This document shows positions 49,101-57,430 of a DNA stretch of 64,000 nt, piece after piece. This DNA is from Gonatopus flavifemur (Eukaryota; Arthropoda; Insecta; Hymenoptera; Dryinidae). Within the stretch, counting starts at the first letter, position 1; every line of letters begins with the position of its first letter. The stretch spans positions 36,324,001 through 36,388,000 of the forward strand of contig JAFFJZ010000001.1 in assembly GCA_018340375.1 (NCBI GenBank). The letters are read 5' to 3'. The notes under the pieces are model-generated. The model did no database searches. It was not told the origin of the DNA and saw only the letters and a program-made list of their open reading frames with translations. The position numbers were made by a program, and so were the translations under genes.

Positions 49101-52100
49101 CTTGGCCATTCATCACTAAAATTTGAAATTTTCATAGAGACGTTAGTGAACTAATTTTGTTATCAATTTATTAATCTCTCTTTCTCTCGCTCCCTTTCTC
49201 TACACAAATCACTTTTTCTTCTCTTATTCCTCACAAATTTGAAATTATAATTCATATCGTCTGCATGTTTTTACGTCTCGATAAAACGTTATAAATTCGT
49301 ATTTGCCTTCAAGGATTGAATGTTCTAATTGCTTTCGGATGTTCATGCATTTAACTGAGATTAAAAGCAAAGAATCATCGATTAGAAAAGGTGATCACGA
49401 TGCTAATAGAAGGGGAAAAAGAGAACATCACATCTACATAGAGACAATCATTGAGGGACCGAGAGGGTGAATTTAAAGTTCTTTTGGCAAGGTTTGTCCG
49501 GACGTCTTTAAATAAATGATAGTGTAAATTTTGTAGTTTCCAGATGTGATTGTTGATATTTTTCAAACAACGATTTTCAACTTATTTTTTTTTTCTCGGA
49601 GGAAATAATGTTTTCTGTCAATATTGAATGATATCTTCAATTTTTTTTGAACATCAATTCATTTTTCGAACCTAATATTAGTTTGTAGAGGTCAACTTAG
49701 CGGATCGTGTCTCGTACGTGAGATTCACGAAAGATTGAAATTTTCGTTCTTTCGCGTTTATGCGAAAATTTGTAATATATAAACGCGTTAAGGAGCTGGC
49801 TGAAGACGCAGCTGGCAAGACATTTGAAATAGAAACGCGTGTTCTTTAAATAATCGTGACCCAGAGGCTTATATGCGATGAAAGAGAAAGAGAATTTGAG
49901 TGACTATTCTTCGATTTACTTTCAAGTTTGTTTGAAGAAAAAAAATCGAATGATTCTTTGCATGGTCTATGACAAATTTTAAGGATTCAACTATTACGAT
50001 GACGAATCATTCTTTCGGTTGTTAATTCTCGGTATGAATTATTATATTTTCTCTTCATTCAACTCAATTCTATGATGACTTTGAATCTGTTTTTCGAATA
50101 TTTTCATAGCTATATCTTACAAAACTGCTCATATTAATAAAGGAAGAGAATATGACATTTGGAAGGATTACGGAAACATTTCGACGATGCACTGCGGTTT
50201 GACATGGTGACAGAAATTAATGTAAACAAGCTATGATCACGCTTTATTTTACGATGATATAAGCCAAGGAGTAAGATTTTATAGTGTAATTGATACAACG
50301 GTCTAGAATTTCAGTTTGATGTTTCTTTTCACTAAAAAATGTGGGAATATTTACAAAAAATTTTTTTTTCGATAAATTGAAGAAAACATTCTTGAGTATA
50401 TTATACTACAATACTTGTATCAATTAATTTTTATTAGTTAAAAAGACTTAGCGAACAACGTATATCAAACTCAGGTGACATACAGGTAAACTCTCCTAAA
50501 ACACACATCTTGGTAATTTATAAACCACTCGCTCCATATACACAAGTTTTATCACTCTAAGAAAAGTCTACAAAACTCCAAGCCGCCAACTTCAGCTTTC
50601 ATTTCACTACATTGAATATGGCCCATACATTGTACAGTGTAAAGAAAAAAGGAAGCTGAAACTAGCAGCGGCGAGCTAGCGACGAATTGATCTAACATTT
50701 GATAGAATTGCTTTATCAAATACTTGGGTGGCTACATGACATATTTGAAAATCACCCAATTAATTTTTGATATGAAAAATATTCAAATTAAGGTGATACT
50801 AGCGGCGTGGTCGCAGCCAAATCGCTTATGACAAACTACGGGCAAACGCCTCAATTGAATCAAAATATCGTTCTGTACAACATTTCTCCTCGAGTCAGAG
50901 AAATGCAGCCAAAATGTTTCTTCCAAATCATTTGAAAGTGGTGTAATAAAACCAACCAATTTTCATTTACCCACCTGGTATATGTGTCAATATAGGTCTC
51001 TAAATGAAAATTATTAAATTTTATTGTGAAACTTTCAAATAATTTGGAAGAAACATTTTGGCTGCTGCCACGCCGCTAGTATCCTCTTAAGGGGATACTA
51101 GTGCCGGGACGCTTGCCATTTCGTATTGGCCAGTTTATTCAAAAAGTACTGAAACAATTCGTACAAACTGAGTTTCTAAAGATTTCTCATGGCTTACAGA
51201 ATCTTTAGAAACTCAGTTTGGATGAATTTATTCAATAGTTTTTGAATAAACTGGCCAATACGAAATGGCTAGCGTCCCGGCACTAGTATCCACTTAAGTT
51301 GAATTGAAGGTTACGTTAATCCGCTGCTAGTTTCAGCTTGATTGAAACAACCAGTGTCAAAGTCAAAACCCCGTGGATTCTGTAGAAATCCATCCCGAAA
51401 TCGCGGTGTTGGGATAATTCTAAACGGGGTTAGGAAAAATAACACCATGAAATGTTGAAACAACTTCATTCAGGGTGGAATTTTCCCAACACTGTCAATT
51501 CTCCACAGTACAAGGGAAATAACAGTACTGATTACTACACGGAGAGAACAAAACTGTACTGGCTACTACACCGGATAGTACTCAGTGACATCTGAAGTAA
51601 AAAAAATTTCAGTTAGCAGCCACTACCATCCAAATAGCATCCAGTACAATCTACGTTATACTCAGTAACATCTGACATAGCATTGAATATAACGTAGATT
51701 GTACTGGATACTATTTGGATGGTAGTGGCTGCTATCTGAAATTTTTTTTACTTCAGATGTCACTGAGTACTATCTGGCGTAGTAGCCAGTACTATTTTGT
51801 TCTCTCCGTGTAGGAGCAGGAGCCATCGATTCAAAAAACTGAAAAAATGAAAATGTAGTAGATTAATGAAGATTAGCACGATCACAGGAATGAGTACTGA
51901 AATGAACTTTCCCAATGTTGCCCTGTTTAGAAAGACCCATTGAATCTCGCCAAATTTCATTGAAGTTGGACAAAAGCGTGGTTGAATTTCATGCGATGAA
52001 TTCTTAATGAGATTTCATCAGTTATACAAACGTCTTTAGCAACAATCTAATTGAATCTCAGTGAATCGCAGACAACATTCTTCTGATCAAATCTCATGAA

Positions 52101-55100
52101 ATTCCATCATGTTAGATTCAATGGATTTTTGTCACCACACTGACGGAAAAACGACTCAATTAAAACATTTATGGTCGCAATGATTTGGAATTGGATTCCG
52201 ATAACGAGAAAGTGTTAGTGATTATCAGGAAATGTACATAGATAGAAGTTTTTCTTTGAATCTAACAAATTGTTATTTGGATAGGTCAAAATAAATATTT
52301 TTTCAGGTAAAAAAAATGTATGCTTTGGAACAAAGAGCGAATAATTTTTTCAAACTAATAAAATATTGATTTCAGCTAAAGAAATACTTATTTCGAGCTA
52401 TCCGAATAACAATTTCTCAGATTCAAAAAAGCGCTTATTTGTAATGTTCCGTATTTTCATGTAAAAATTCATTTTACAGACTTGACTGTTTCTGGTTCAC
52501 ACTCACAGATAGGTGTTTTCTTTTGACAAGAACAAAACTTAGTTTTGTCCCGCTCACCAAAAGAAATTTGCTGGTCTTGAGAAAATTGCACTCAAATGAA
52601 GGAAATTTTGTCTTGTTGAGGGGACAAAACTACGTTTTGTTCTTGCCAGAAGAAAAATGGAAATTATTATATGCATCAATAAATAACGTTACATCTTGGG
52701 AATGAATAACCGTTCAGTCCGTTTATCCTTCGAAATTTCAGCTGATATTGAGAGTTGCTTGCCAACGAATTGAATCAAGAGTGCGTGAAAGAGTTCATGA
52801 ATGGATCTTTGAACCATTCCATGTAACATTTGATGTCAATAAATTTTATCCAAAAGTCCACTGAAATTTTGTTAAAATTAATGAAAATTTAGTAGAGTCT
52901 TATGTAAATATACTTTGTCAATTGAATCGAATAAATGTTAAACCTCAAACTCATGTCTCGTATTCAAAAAATAAACTACTCGTTGAGTGAACTCAACTGA
53001 TATTTACACAGTTAATTTCATGTCACATATTATTCTTACCCTCTTCAGATGATGAATTTTTCAGAAATTTTTCTTCAAATTCTCATTAGAAAGGTGGTGT
53101 TGCAATAGAAAAAAAAAGTGCCTCACAATTGACATCAAGTAACAATTAGAGATCTATACAAATCATTCTCCGACATTGTTTAAAAACCTCATTTATTATT
53201 TCAACGCTCTTCACCTACACGAACTATTAATACTCTACAGTCTGCTGTAAAGTCTGCTAACTTTGAAATTCAATACCTGAATGAAAAGAAACAGTAATAA
53301 TCAGAATTCTATCGTTTTTCATTCAATGGAATGGAGTGATAAGAAAATGATATTACGTAAAAATCAAATCTACGCGTTCCTCCAGAACAAAAAATTTATT
53401 TCTCCGTTGTTTCTGTGTTTGAAGGTTTTGAATTGTTTATTCGAAGTATTACTCTTTGGAATGAAAAATAGCATTGAATAAATAAAACGTGTAATACACT
53501 TTGTTTTTTTTAATCAAAATATTTATGTGAATGTTGATAAAATAAAACTTGTAATTTCGTAAATTCGATAAATTTTGCACGGAAATCGGGAAATATTTGG
53601 ATTTGAATGGAGAAATAAATTGTTGGAAGTTTTGAATTATTGATATGTGAGAATGAATGTGCTTGGGCACTAAAGCATCAGGAGGAGCAGGTAAAATTTT
53701 GTGCCAACTTCTTTTATAAATTACTTGATAAAACTGAATTTGAAATCGATAATAATTAATTACACACCTGAGATTGAACTCTGAATATCGATTCAGGTTT
53801 CTTCATAGTTTGCAGGTATTGGAAAACGAAATCACAAAAAATTTTTGGCAGTTGGAGGTTATTACTTTTCAATTCCTCTCATACTCGCCAGAAAATCAGA
53901 AAAAGATAAACTCAACTTTGGAGTGTAATCCTGGTCGTGGATTTTATTATTATCCATTGAAAACTTCCGTTGAACGCATAATTTATAAAAAAAAGTTGGC
54001 GCAAAATTTGGCTCGCTTTTGTTGGTACTTTAATGCTCTTAAAGCTGTTTCAAAATCATCATTCAGTGCAGAAACTATGATCCAACCCTCACATACGGCA
54101 CTTTATATTATTAAACGATTAATAGTTATGATAACATAAAACTGGATAATATTTTCAAATAAAAATTAACCCTTTCAGTGCGGACATGGGTTATTTGTGT
54201 CCACTCTCACAATCTGAAAGAGTGAAAAATCACGTGTTTTACTCCACTAAGTCTCAGAATTGAGCCAGTCCGCTTAGAGTGGGATTTTCACTCGTTTCGA
54301 GTGAACCCTCACTCTTTTAGAGTGAAAAATTAACTCTAGAATTGGAGTGGCTGTGATTTTCTAACCTCAAACCTTTGTAAATTTCACTTAAAATTTCGAC
54401 AGGCTCACTTTTGGCTGGCTGAAGAGTGAAATCTCACTCCAAAAATTTTAGAGAGCAGGTGATTCCTTTCTAGACGAATTTTTTGGTACGAATTCTGAGT
54501 ATATGGGTTTGTTCTACACACTGATGAAAATTCGCATCAGTTAAATTAACAAAATCATGACAACCATATCATTTTAGTTGGAACAACCGAAAAATCATTG
54601 CAATTGGACAAAACAGTTGGATTAACTATTAAAAGCGGTTGTCGTCGTGTTTTTCGATCAATCCAATCAGTTGAAATGACTGGAAATTTTTCTCAGTGCA
54701 CATTTGGAAAGTATATGTTCACGAACTTCGGTAGATTTCTTGAACCACTTTTTCTACGTAGCTGAAAATGAATAACCCATGTACGCACCGAAAGAGGACA
54801 ACTCTTTATAAATATAAGAATTATAAACAAATTCCAAAATTTGAAACACTGCACGGAGAAAGATGCAGGTCGAAAATATAGTAATCTTTAATAAAACTTT
54901 GAGAATATTCCCTCAAATCTGAGAATATTTCTTAAATGCATAATACAGATAGAGCGTTCCCATTTTTGTGGAATTGTATACGAAAAACAATGAAGAATTA
55001 TTAATACTTAATAAAAAATAGAAAAACATATGAATTTTCCAAAAGTCGCGTATGAAATTTCACAAAGTGAATACTAGGACATTGAAATTTTGTTATTGTC

Positions 55101-57270
55101 TTTGTAAAATTTCACGCACGACTTTTGGAAAGTTCATATGTTTCTCTATTTTTTATCAAGTATTGTTTTTCGAATACAATTCCACAAAAAAGTGGACCGT
55201 TTTATTTCTTAAAACTCTCAGATTTTAAGAAATATTTTCAAATTTTTATCCAAGGTTTATATTTTCAACCTGCATTTCTTCCGTGTGGTGTTTTTATTTG
55301 GATTACTCTCTTTTAAAAACACAATTCAAAATTGTATGGAAAATTATGAATGAATTATCATCAGTTATGCTTTGGCTCGTGCGTCAATCTGATTATCTGA
55401 TCTTGAAGATTAACAAAGTGGAGAAATTTATGAGTGGACTGCGGAAGTTTATGCTAATAAACACTTCTCATGTTACATGGAAAAAAATTAATAAATCCAC
55501 CATGTGGGATAATAACGCATCCCTCCGAGTCTTTGAATGGAAATTTTTACGAAATATATTGTCACATAATTCACATTATAAGACGAAAATAAAATTTTTT
55601 CTAATGATGTGAATTATTTGACAATACATTTTGTAAAAATTTCCAATCAAATACTGGAAGCTACGCATTATCATCCTTCATGGTAAATTTATTCATTTTC
55701 TTCCAGCCGTGTCCATCCCTTGTGTAGATTCTACGTAGATGATATAAACCAATACGTAACATATTTCCACGTGGGAAAATGTACGTAACAGTATTATGTG
55801 GAATATAAAAAAGATATGCGACATGGAAAATCAACATTCGTGTGAAGTTTCGCAATCTACTTCTGATTAAACTGGTTATTGTGATGTTAAAAGTTCCTAC
55901 ATGGTTGCTCTTTTGAGAAATCATGTTATATCACGAGTACGGTTTGAAATTTTTCATGTCTCCTTCCAAGGGAAAATATTCTACATATAAAACCTAAAAT
56001 AATGAGAATTTTACGTCAGAAGTATTTTACTGAATTTATTGATGAATTGAAGATTTTTCAAAATTCAATTGAATTAATCCAAGAATTGCAAATAGAATGA
56101 CTCACAATTAAGATCGAAATTGAGATTTTGAGGTTTATAATAAATTCACTATATCGAACATAAATAAAGACAAAGTAATAGGTATCACGAGTGTACACAG
56201 TAACAAATGTTGTTGCATTCAAATATTTGTAACATTACTAAGAGCTTGAAGATCATGAAGTTTATTTTTAAAGAATGATTTGAAATTGTTGATAAATTAC
56301 TACACTCGTGATGAACGTGAAAAGTATTTTGATACAGATTTCATAATACTTGTGAATACATAAATTCGAACATTATGAAAAAATATTCATCATTTGTTTC
56401 ACGCCATCAAATTTTACTCTCGAAATTCTTTTTAATTAATGATTCCATTCTTGCTTCAATTTGTGATTTTATATTCAATAATTTTCATTTATCACAGATA
56501 AAATTTAATGGTAAAGAACAAATACTTATTCTGCTTTGTCTATGGCTTCCTGAAAATAAAAAAAATAAAACTATTTCACTCCATACCTATCGTGAATTTT
56601 CTAGTATTTCCTTCCTACGCCCAGAAAAACGTGTGATTATTGTAACTATCTGGTGTATAGTCGAAACAAATAGCTGCAGTAAGAATATAGATTGCTGAAT
56701 TTGTAATACGAGACCGTTTTATCAACGATTATTAATTAACAGAGAAATATATTTTGTTTCAAGTGTATTCTTCATTGAATCTTTCTTTGGAATCATCTTC
56801 TCGAGTTGGATATTTTATGTTCAGTTTTGAATGTGAATTCAAGCAGAAGCAAACCCGAGGAAACATAACAGACATATCCATCTGATTCAAATTTCATCCC
56901 TCAGAAAGTTTTTAACTTCTCAATATGTCATAGTTTTGAACTTTGAAACATCCGTTTCTGTGTTTTAAAGGAATTTGAACGTGAATCTTTACGAAAATTC
57001 TAAACGACAGCAAAAGATTTGGAATTATTCGAAAATTGTCATAGCAAAATCTACAATCGCATGATAAAAACACTGACGTTTGACAGGGTTACTCACCTTT
57101 AGAGTAACTTGAGTGAACGCAGGTGGCTCCTCGGTTTTTGGCTTGGAATCCCTTCTAGAATTCAGAGTCCAAGGTGCAGTTGGCATGGGGATGGGTTTAG
57201 GACCATCTTTCACCCAAGGAGGTCTAAACGTGGTCCTTTGTGGTGGTGGCTGACCACCGGCACCTGGCAT
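34177..57270 (-). CDS. f: Forked/espin-like actin-bundling protein
   Basis: Eight minus-strand coding exons: 57270-57097, 48950-48686, 47548-47261, 46560-46238, 44841-44598, 43772-43478, 41927-41618 and 34338-34177. Phases agree and give 686 aa. The start ATG is preceded in frame by TGA at 57303-57301. Residues 10-30 contain RTTFRPPWVKDGPKPIPMP. A proline-rich stretch lies at about 158-174. WH2-like actin-binding motifs sit at about 203-228 (SGRKLRHVKCNDRSAPLI) and 257-283 (LLKQIQSGVRLKSVKTNDRS). Coiled coil follows at about 330-430 and again at 531-575, an acidic Glu/Ser run at about 581-620, and a last coiled coil ending at LDSVLAELG. Forked bundles F-actin in bristles and hairs. There are no ankyrin repeats here, so this is a short isoform or the ankyrin exons lie beyond the window. 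Gene symbol is by family recognition only. Confidence 0.8.
35944..36312. mobile_element. CCATGGAGC foldback family, copy 4 (diverged)
   Basis: GCTATGGTGTTCTTGAAAAAA and TTGCTACGTACTTTTTAAAC at left, TTGCTTAGTTGTTTAAAAAC and TGATGCTCCAAGG at right. Confidence 0.65.
36574..36764. mobile_element. Foldback element, ACACTGAAAG ends
   Basis: TACACTGAAAGAAAGGTAC to CCTATTTCTCAGTGTA, TA at both borders. Inside, AAACAGTTTATTCAATGGAA and TTCTAGCTATGG are shared with 38916-39170. Confidence 0.7.
37220..37275. mobile_element. CCATGGAGC family, internally deleted copy
   Basis: Only the two ends remain: GACCATGGAGTCCTTCAGAG through TTTTGTTACGTACTG, directly followed by ATGCTTCATGGTC. The internal ~300 bp present in other copies are absent. 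Confidence 0.6.
37700..38280. repeat. Array of ~210-bp units, left half of a giant inverted repeat
   Basis: The phrase AACTCAAT(T/C)CG followed by ACGGAT(T/C)TGCAGATTGAG(A/G)ATG recurs at about 37727, 37949 and 38155. Between copies come GGATTTCCGTATTGGAAT and GGTTCGAATCTGATG. Units recur inverted at 39840-40680. Confidence 0.65.
38575..38910. mobile_element. Palindromic element, same family as 2335-2553
   Basis: TTAGTGTATTCATATAAAAT and CCTTATGCCACTCAGG correspond to 2453-2553. GATTCCACATGGATACACTAA on the left is the inverted partner of TTAGTGTATTCATATAAA. Confidence 0.55.
38916..39170. mobile_element. Foldback element, CACTGAGAGAAAGG ends
   Basis: CACTGAGAGAAAGGTACCTAG at left and GACCCTTTTTCTTTTAGTG at right; interior with CTAGTTGGGACAACTAAA and TAGCTGTC words, shared with 36574-36764. 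Confidence 0.65.
39228..39538. mobile_element. Foldback element with ~125-bp near-perfect arms
   Basis: TACACTGAGAAAAAGGCATTTG to CAAATGGCTCTTCTCTCAGTGTA, TA at both borders. Arms pair nearly base for base, e.g. CAGTACTATATTTGTTCGAT against ATCGAACAAATATAGTACTG; only about 50 bases remain for the loop. Confidence 0.85.
39840..40680. repeat. Array of ~210-bp units, right half of a giant inverted repeat
   Basis: CATTCTCAAT(T/G)TG.(C/A)AA(T/G)(C/T)CGTGT-like phrases recur at about 39846, 40062 and 40449 and at lower quality near 41440, inverted relative to 37700-38280. ATTTCAATACGGAAA is the inverse of TTTCCGTATTGGAAT. A foldback element (40121-40292) is inserted. Confidence 0.65.
40121..40292. 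mobile_element. GAAACTAGCAGC foldback family, copy 1
   Basis: GAAGCTAGCAGCCGATTGATG at left, inverted CATCAATCAGCTGCTAGCTT and GGCTGCTAGCTTC at right; AACTTTTGAT pairs with ATCAAAAGTT. Confidence 0.7.
40890..41095. repeat. Two direct repeats of ~105 bp, GC-richer than surroundings
   Basis: CCTGATTAGGGGCAGATGCGG and CCTGATTGAAGTCGGATGCAG each start a unit continuing with ATAATTT.AATCAG, GACTAACC/GGCTAACCC, and CCTAATAAG/CCTGATAAG. Upstream (40690-40890) is further GGATCCGG-type sequence of the same style. Confidence 0.55.
41161..41360. mobile_element. Foldback element, ACACTGAGAAAAGTGA ends
   Basis: ACACTGAGAAAAGTGACCTG to TTTCACTTCCCTCAGTGT with TA on both sides; GTAACCATTACCATGCGGAAA pairs with GGTAACCATTTCCACGTGCA and later GGTAATCATTAC. 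Confidence 0.7.
41690..41790 (-). repeat. GAA/GAG coding microsatellite in forked exon 7
   Basis: About 100 bp of TTC/CTT/CTC triplets on the plus strand encode the Glu-rich run of forked at residues about 581-610. The plus-strand serine-rich open frame is only its shadow. Confidence 0.8.
42119..42287. mobile_element. GAAACTAGCAGC foldback family, copy 2
   Basis: GAAACTGAAACTAGCAGCC at left, CGACTACCAGTTTCAGCTTC at right; in the forked intron between exons 6 and 7. Confidence 0.65.
42605..42812. mobile_element. TTAAGGTGATACCAGCG foldback family, solo copy
   Basis: TTAAGGTGATACCAGCGATCC at left and GATCGCTGGTATCCCCTTGA at right; TGAAGATGCAACC pairs with GGTTGCATCTTCA. A one-armed trace (CAAGGGGGTACCAGCATCC) is at about 44149. 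Confidence 0.7.
42921..43291. mobile_element. Foldback element, ACAGCAAAAAAGGAATACT ends
   Basis: Left ACAGCAAAAAAGGAATACTCG and right TAAGTATTTTTTTTCTCCG. In the middle TAGTTCGAGCTATCACAATTTG faces CAAATTGTTTTAGCTCGAACTA. Confidence 0.65.
46617..46852. mobile_element. Foldback element, ACACGGAGAGAAAA ends
   Basis: ACACGGAGAGAAAAGTAAAAG at the left and CATTTTTTCTCCGTGT at the right, in the intron between forked exons 3 and 4, beginning 56 bp before exon 4 on the minus strand. AGCAGGTCTGTTACTATAGC pairs with GCTATAGTAGCGAACC. Confidence 0.7.
47637..47891. mobile_element. CACTGTAAAAA-ended foldback element, copy 3
   Basis: CACTGTAAACAATGTGGGGAG to CAATAATTTTTTACAGTGTG. Closely follows 20007-20243 (GTGGATTTCGTCCTCTCAT, AAAAATGAGGGATTTTT). 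Confidence 0.75.
48951..49109 (-). CDS. Possible alternative first coding exon of forked
   Basis: The forked exon at 48950-48686 can be extended upstream, without using its acceptor, by 53 codons to an ATG at 49109. The added N-terminus begins MAKENNRQCNKMMDSIFESE and is acidic and helix-like. Three stop codons (TAG TGA TGA) stand directly before the ATG in frame, so it would be a true start. About 70-110 bp upstream is a CT-rich stretch (49173-49202) that could belong to a promoter. An internal promoter making a shorter isoform is a reasonable reading; chance extension of an exon is the alternative. Confidence 0.4.
50789..51090. mobile_element. Nested TTAAG...GATACTAGCGGCG foldback element
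   Basis: TTAAGGTGATACTAGCGGCGTG to CACGCCGCTAGTATCCTCTTAA; inner CATTTTGGCTGC/GCAGCCAAAATG and AATGATTTGGAAG words also pair. Confidence 0.8.
51087..51298. mobile_element. Second nested TTAAG...GATACTAGTGCCGGG foldback element
   Basis: CTTAAGGGGATACTAGTGCCGGG to CCCGGCACTAGTATCCACTTAAG. GCCATTTCGTATTGGCCAGT pairs exactly with ACTGGCCAATACGAAATGGC and the stem continues to CTGAGTTTCTAAAGATT/AATCTTTAGAAACTCAG. Confidence 0.85.
51537..51812. mobile_element. Foldback element with ~120-bp arms, ACACGGAGAGAACAAAA ends
   Basis: TACACGGAGAGAACAAAACTG to ACTATTTTGTTCTCTCCGTGTA, TA at both borders. Long exact pairing, e.g. TATAACGTAGATTGTACTGG with CCAGTACAATCTACGTTATA, leaving a loop of only about 27 bases. 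Confidence 0.9.
51921..52134. mobile_element. CCCTGGTTAAAAGAATCCATTG foldback family, copy 3
   Basis: CCCTGTTTAGAAAGACCCATTG and TTGAATCTCGCCAAATTTC at left; GATTCAATGGATTTTTGTCACC at right. Confidence 0.6.
52527..52651. repeat. Hairpin, GACAAGAACAAAAC ends
   Basis: GACAAGAACAAAACTTAGTT and TTTTGTCCCG pair with GGGGACAAAACTACGTTTTG and TTCTTGCC. Confidence 0.6.
53661..54045. mobile_element. CTTAAGGGCACTCAA foldback family, copy 3
   Basis: GCTTGGGCACTAAAGCATCAGG to TACTTTAATGCTCTTAAAGC. The interior matches 21276-21664 in the opposite sense (e.g. AATATCGATTCAGGTTTCTTC, GGCAGTTGGAGGTTATTAC), which explains similar open frames in both. Confidence 0.75.
54203..54457. mobile_element. CTCTCTAAAATCT-ended foldback element, copy 2 (inverted)
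   Basis: Reverse-complement copy of 10473-10733: GTGAAATCTCACTCCAAAAA, TTTAGAGAG end, GACAGGCTCACTTTTGGCTGG in common. Confidence 0.75.
54518..54699. mobile_element. Nested foldback element, ACACTGATGAAAA ends
   Basis: ACACTGATGAAAATTCGCATC at left and GGAAATTTTTCTCAGTG at right; CATCATTTTAGTTGGAACAA-type arms with AATCCAATCAGTTGAAATGAC. Confidence 0.55.
54851..55286. mobile_element. Foldback element, GCACGGAGAAAGATGCAGGT ends
   Basis: GCACGGAGAAAGATGCAGGTCG to CAACCTGCATTTCTTCCGTGTG. The arms of over 170 bp pair, e.g. CATATGAATTTTCCAAAAGTCG against CGACTTTTGGAAAGTTCATATG. Confidence 0.8.
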
Positions 57271-57430
57271 TCTTCTTCCTTTTTCTCTCAACTTCTTCTG
57301 TCACAAGATCACTCGCGTATCTCACAACGAATTTCCCTACAATGAAGTTTTAATTATTTCACTTTCAATTTTTATGTCTTTTCCTTCCTTTGCAAACCTA
57401 ATTTCTTCCTGTTTCACAATTTATCTCTAG

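Larger units (their letters stand above)
50653..51339. mobile_element. GAAACTAGCAGC foldback family, copy 3, with two inserts
   Basis: AAGCTGAAACTAGCAGCGG at the left and CCGCTGCTAGTTTCAGCTT at the right are inverted. The palindrome is split by two adjacent elements at 50789-51090 and 51087-51298. Confidence 0.8.
54170..54797. mobile_element. Outer inverted repeat, CCCTTTCAGTGCGGACATGGG ends, with two inserts
   Basis: CCCTTTCAGTGCGGACATGGG and TTATT at the left face AATAACCCATGTACGCACCG and AAAGAGG at the right. Between them lie the elements 54203-54457 and 54518-54699, so most of the length is later insertions. Confidence 0.7.
49110..57096 (-). other. First intron of forked (8.1 kb), or intergenic to an internal promoter
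   Basis: No coding exon was recognised on either strand. 49110-50640 is AT-rich with a CT-rich tract near 49173-49202. 50653-55286 holds the foldback elements listed separately. 55290-57000 is AT-rich; a 107-codon frame at 56375-56698 lacks protein-like composition. The missing first exon of the trichoplein-like plus-strand gene may lie here. Confidence 0.5.

Noticed and set aside
56375..56698. 107-codon plus-strand frame
   Set aside because: Composition follows AT-rich DNA, no domain is recognisable, and no splice partner was found for the trichoplein-like gene.
57109..57345. Plus-strand frame that could be the missing first exon of the trichoplein-like gene
   Set aside because: It is antisense to the first coding exon of forked and has no proper donor leading to 57431 in phase 0.
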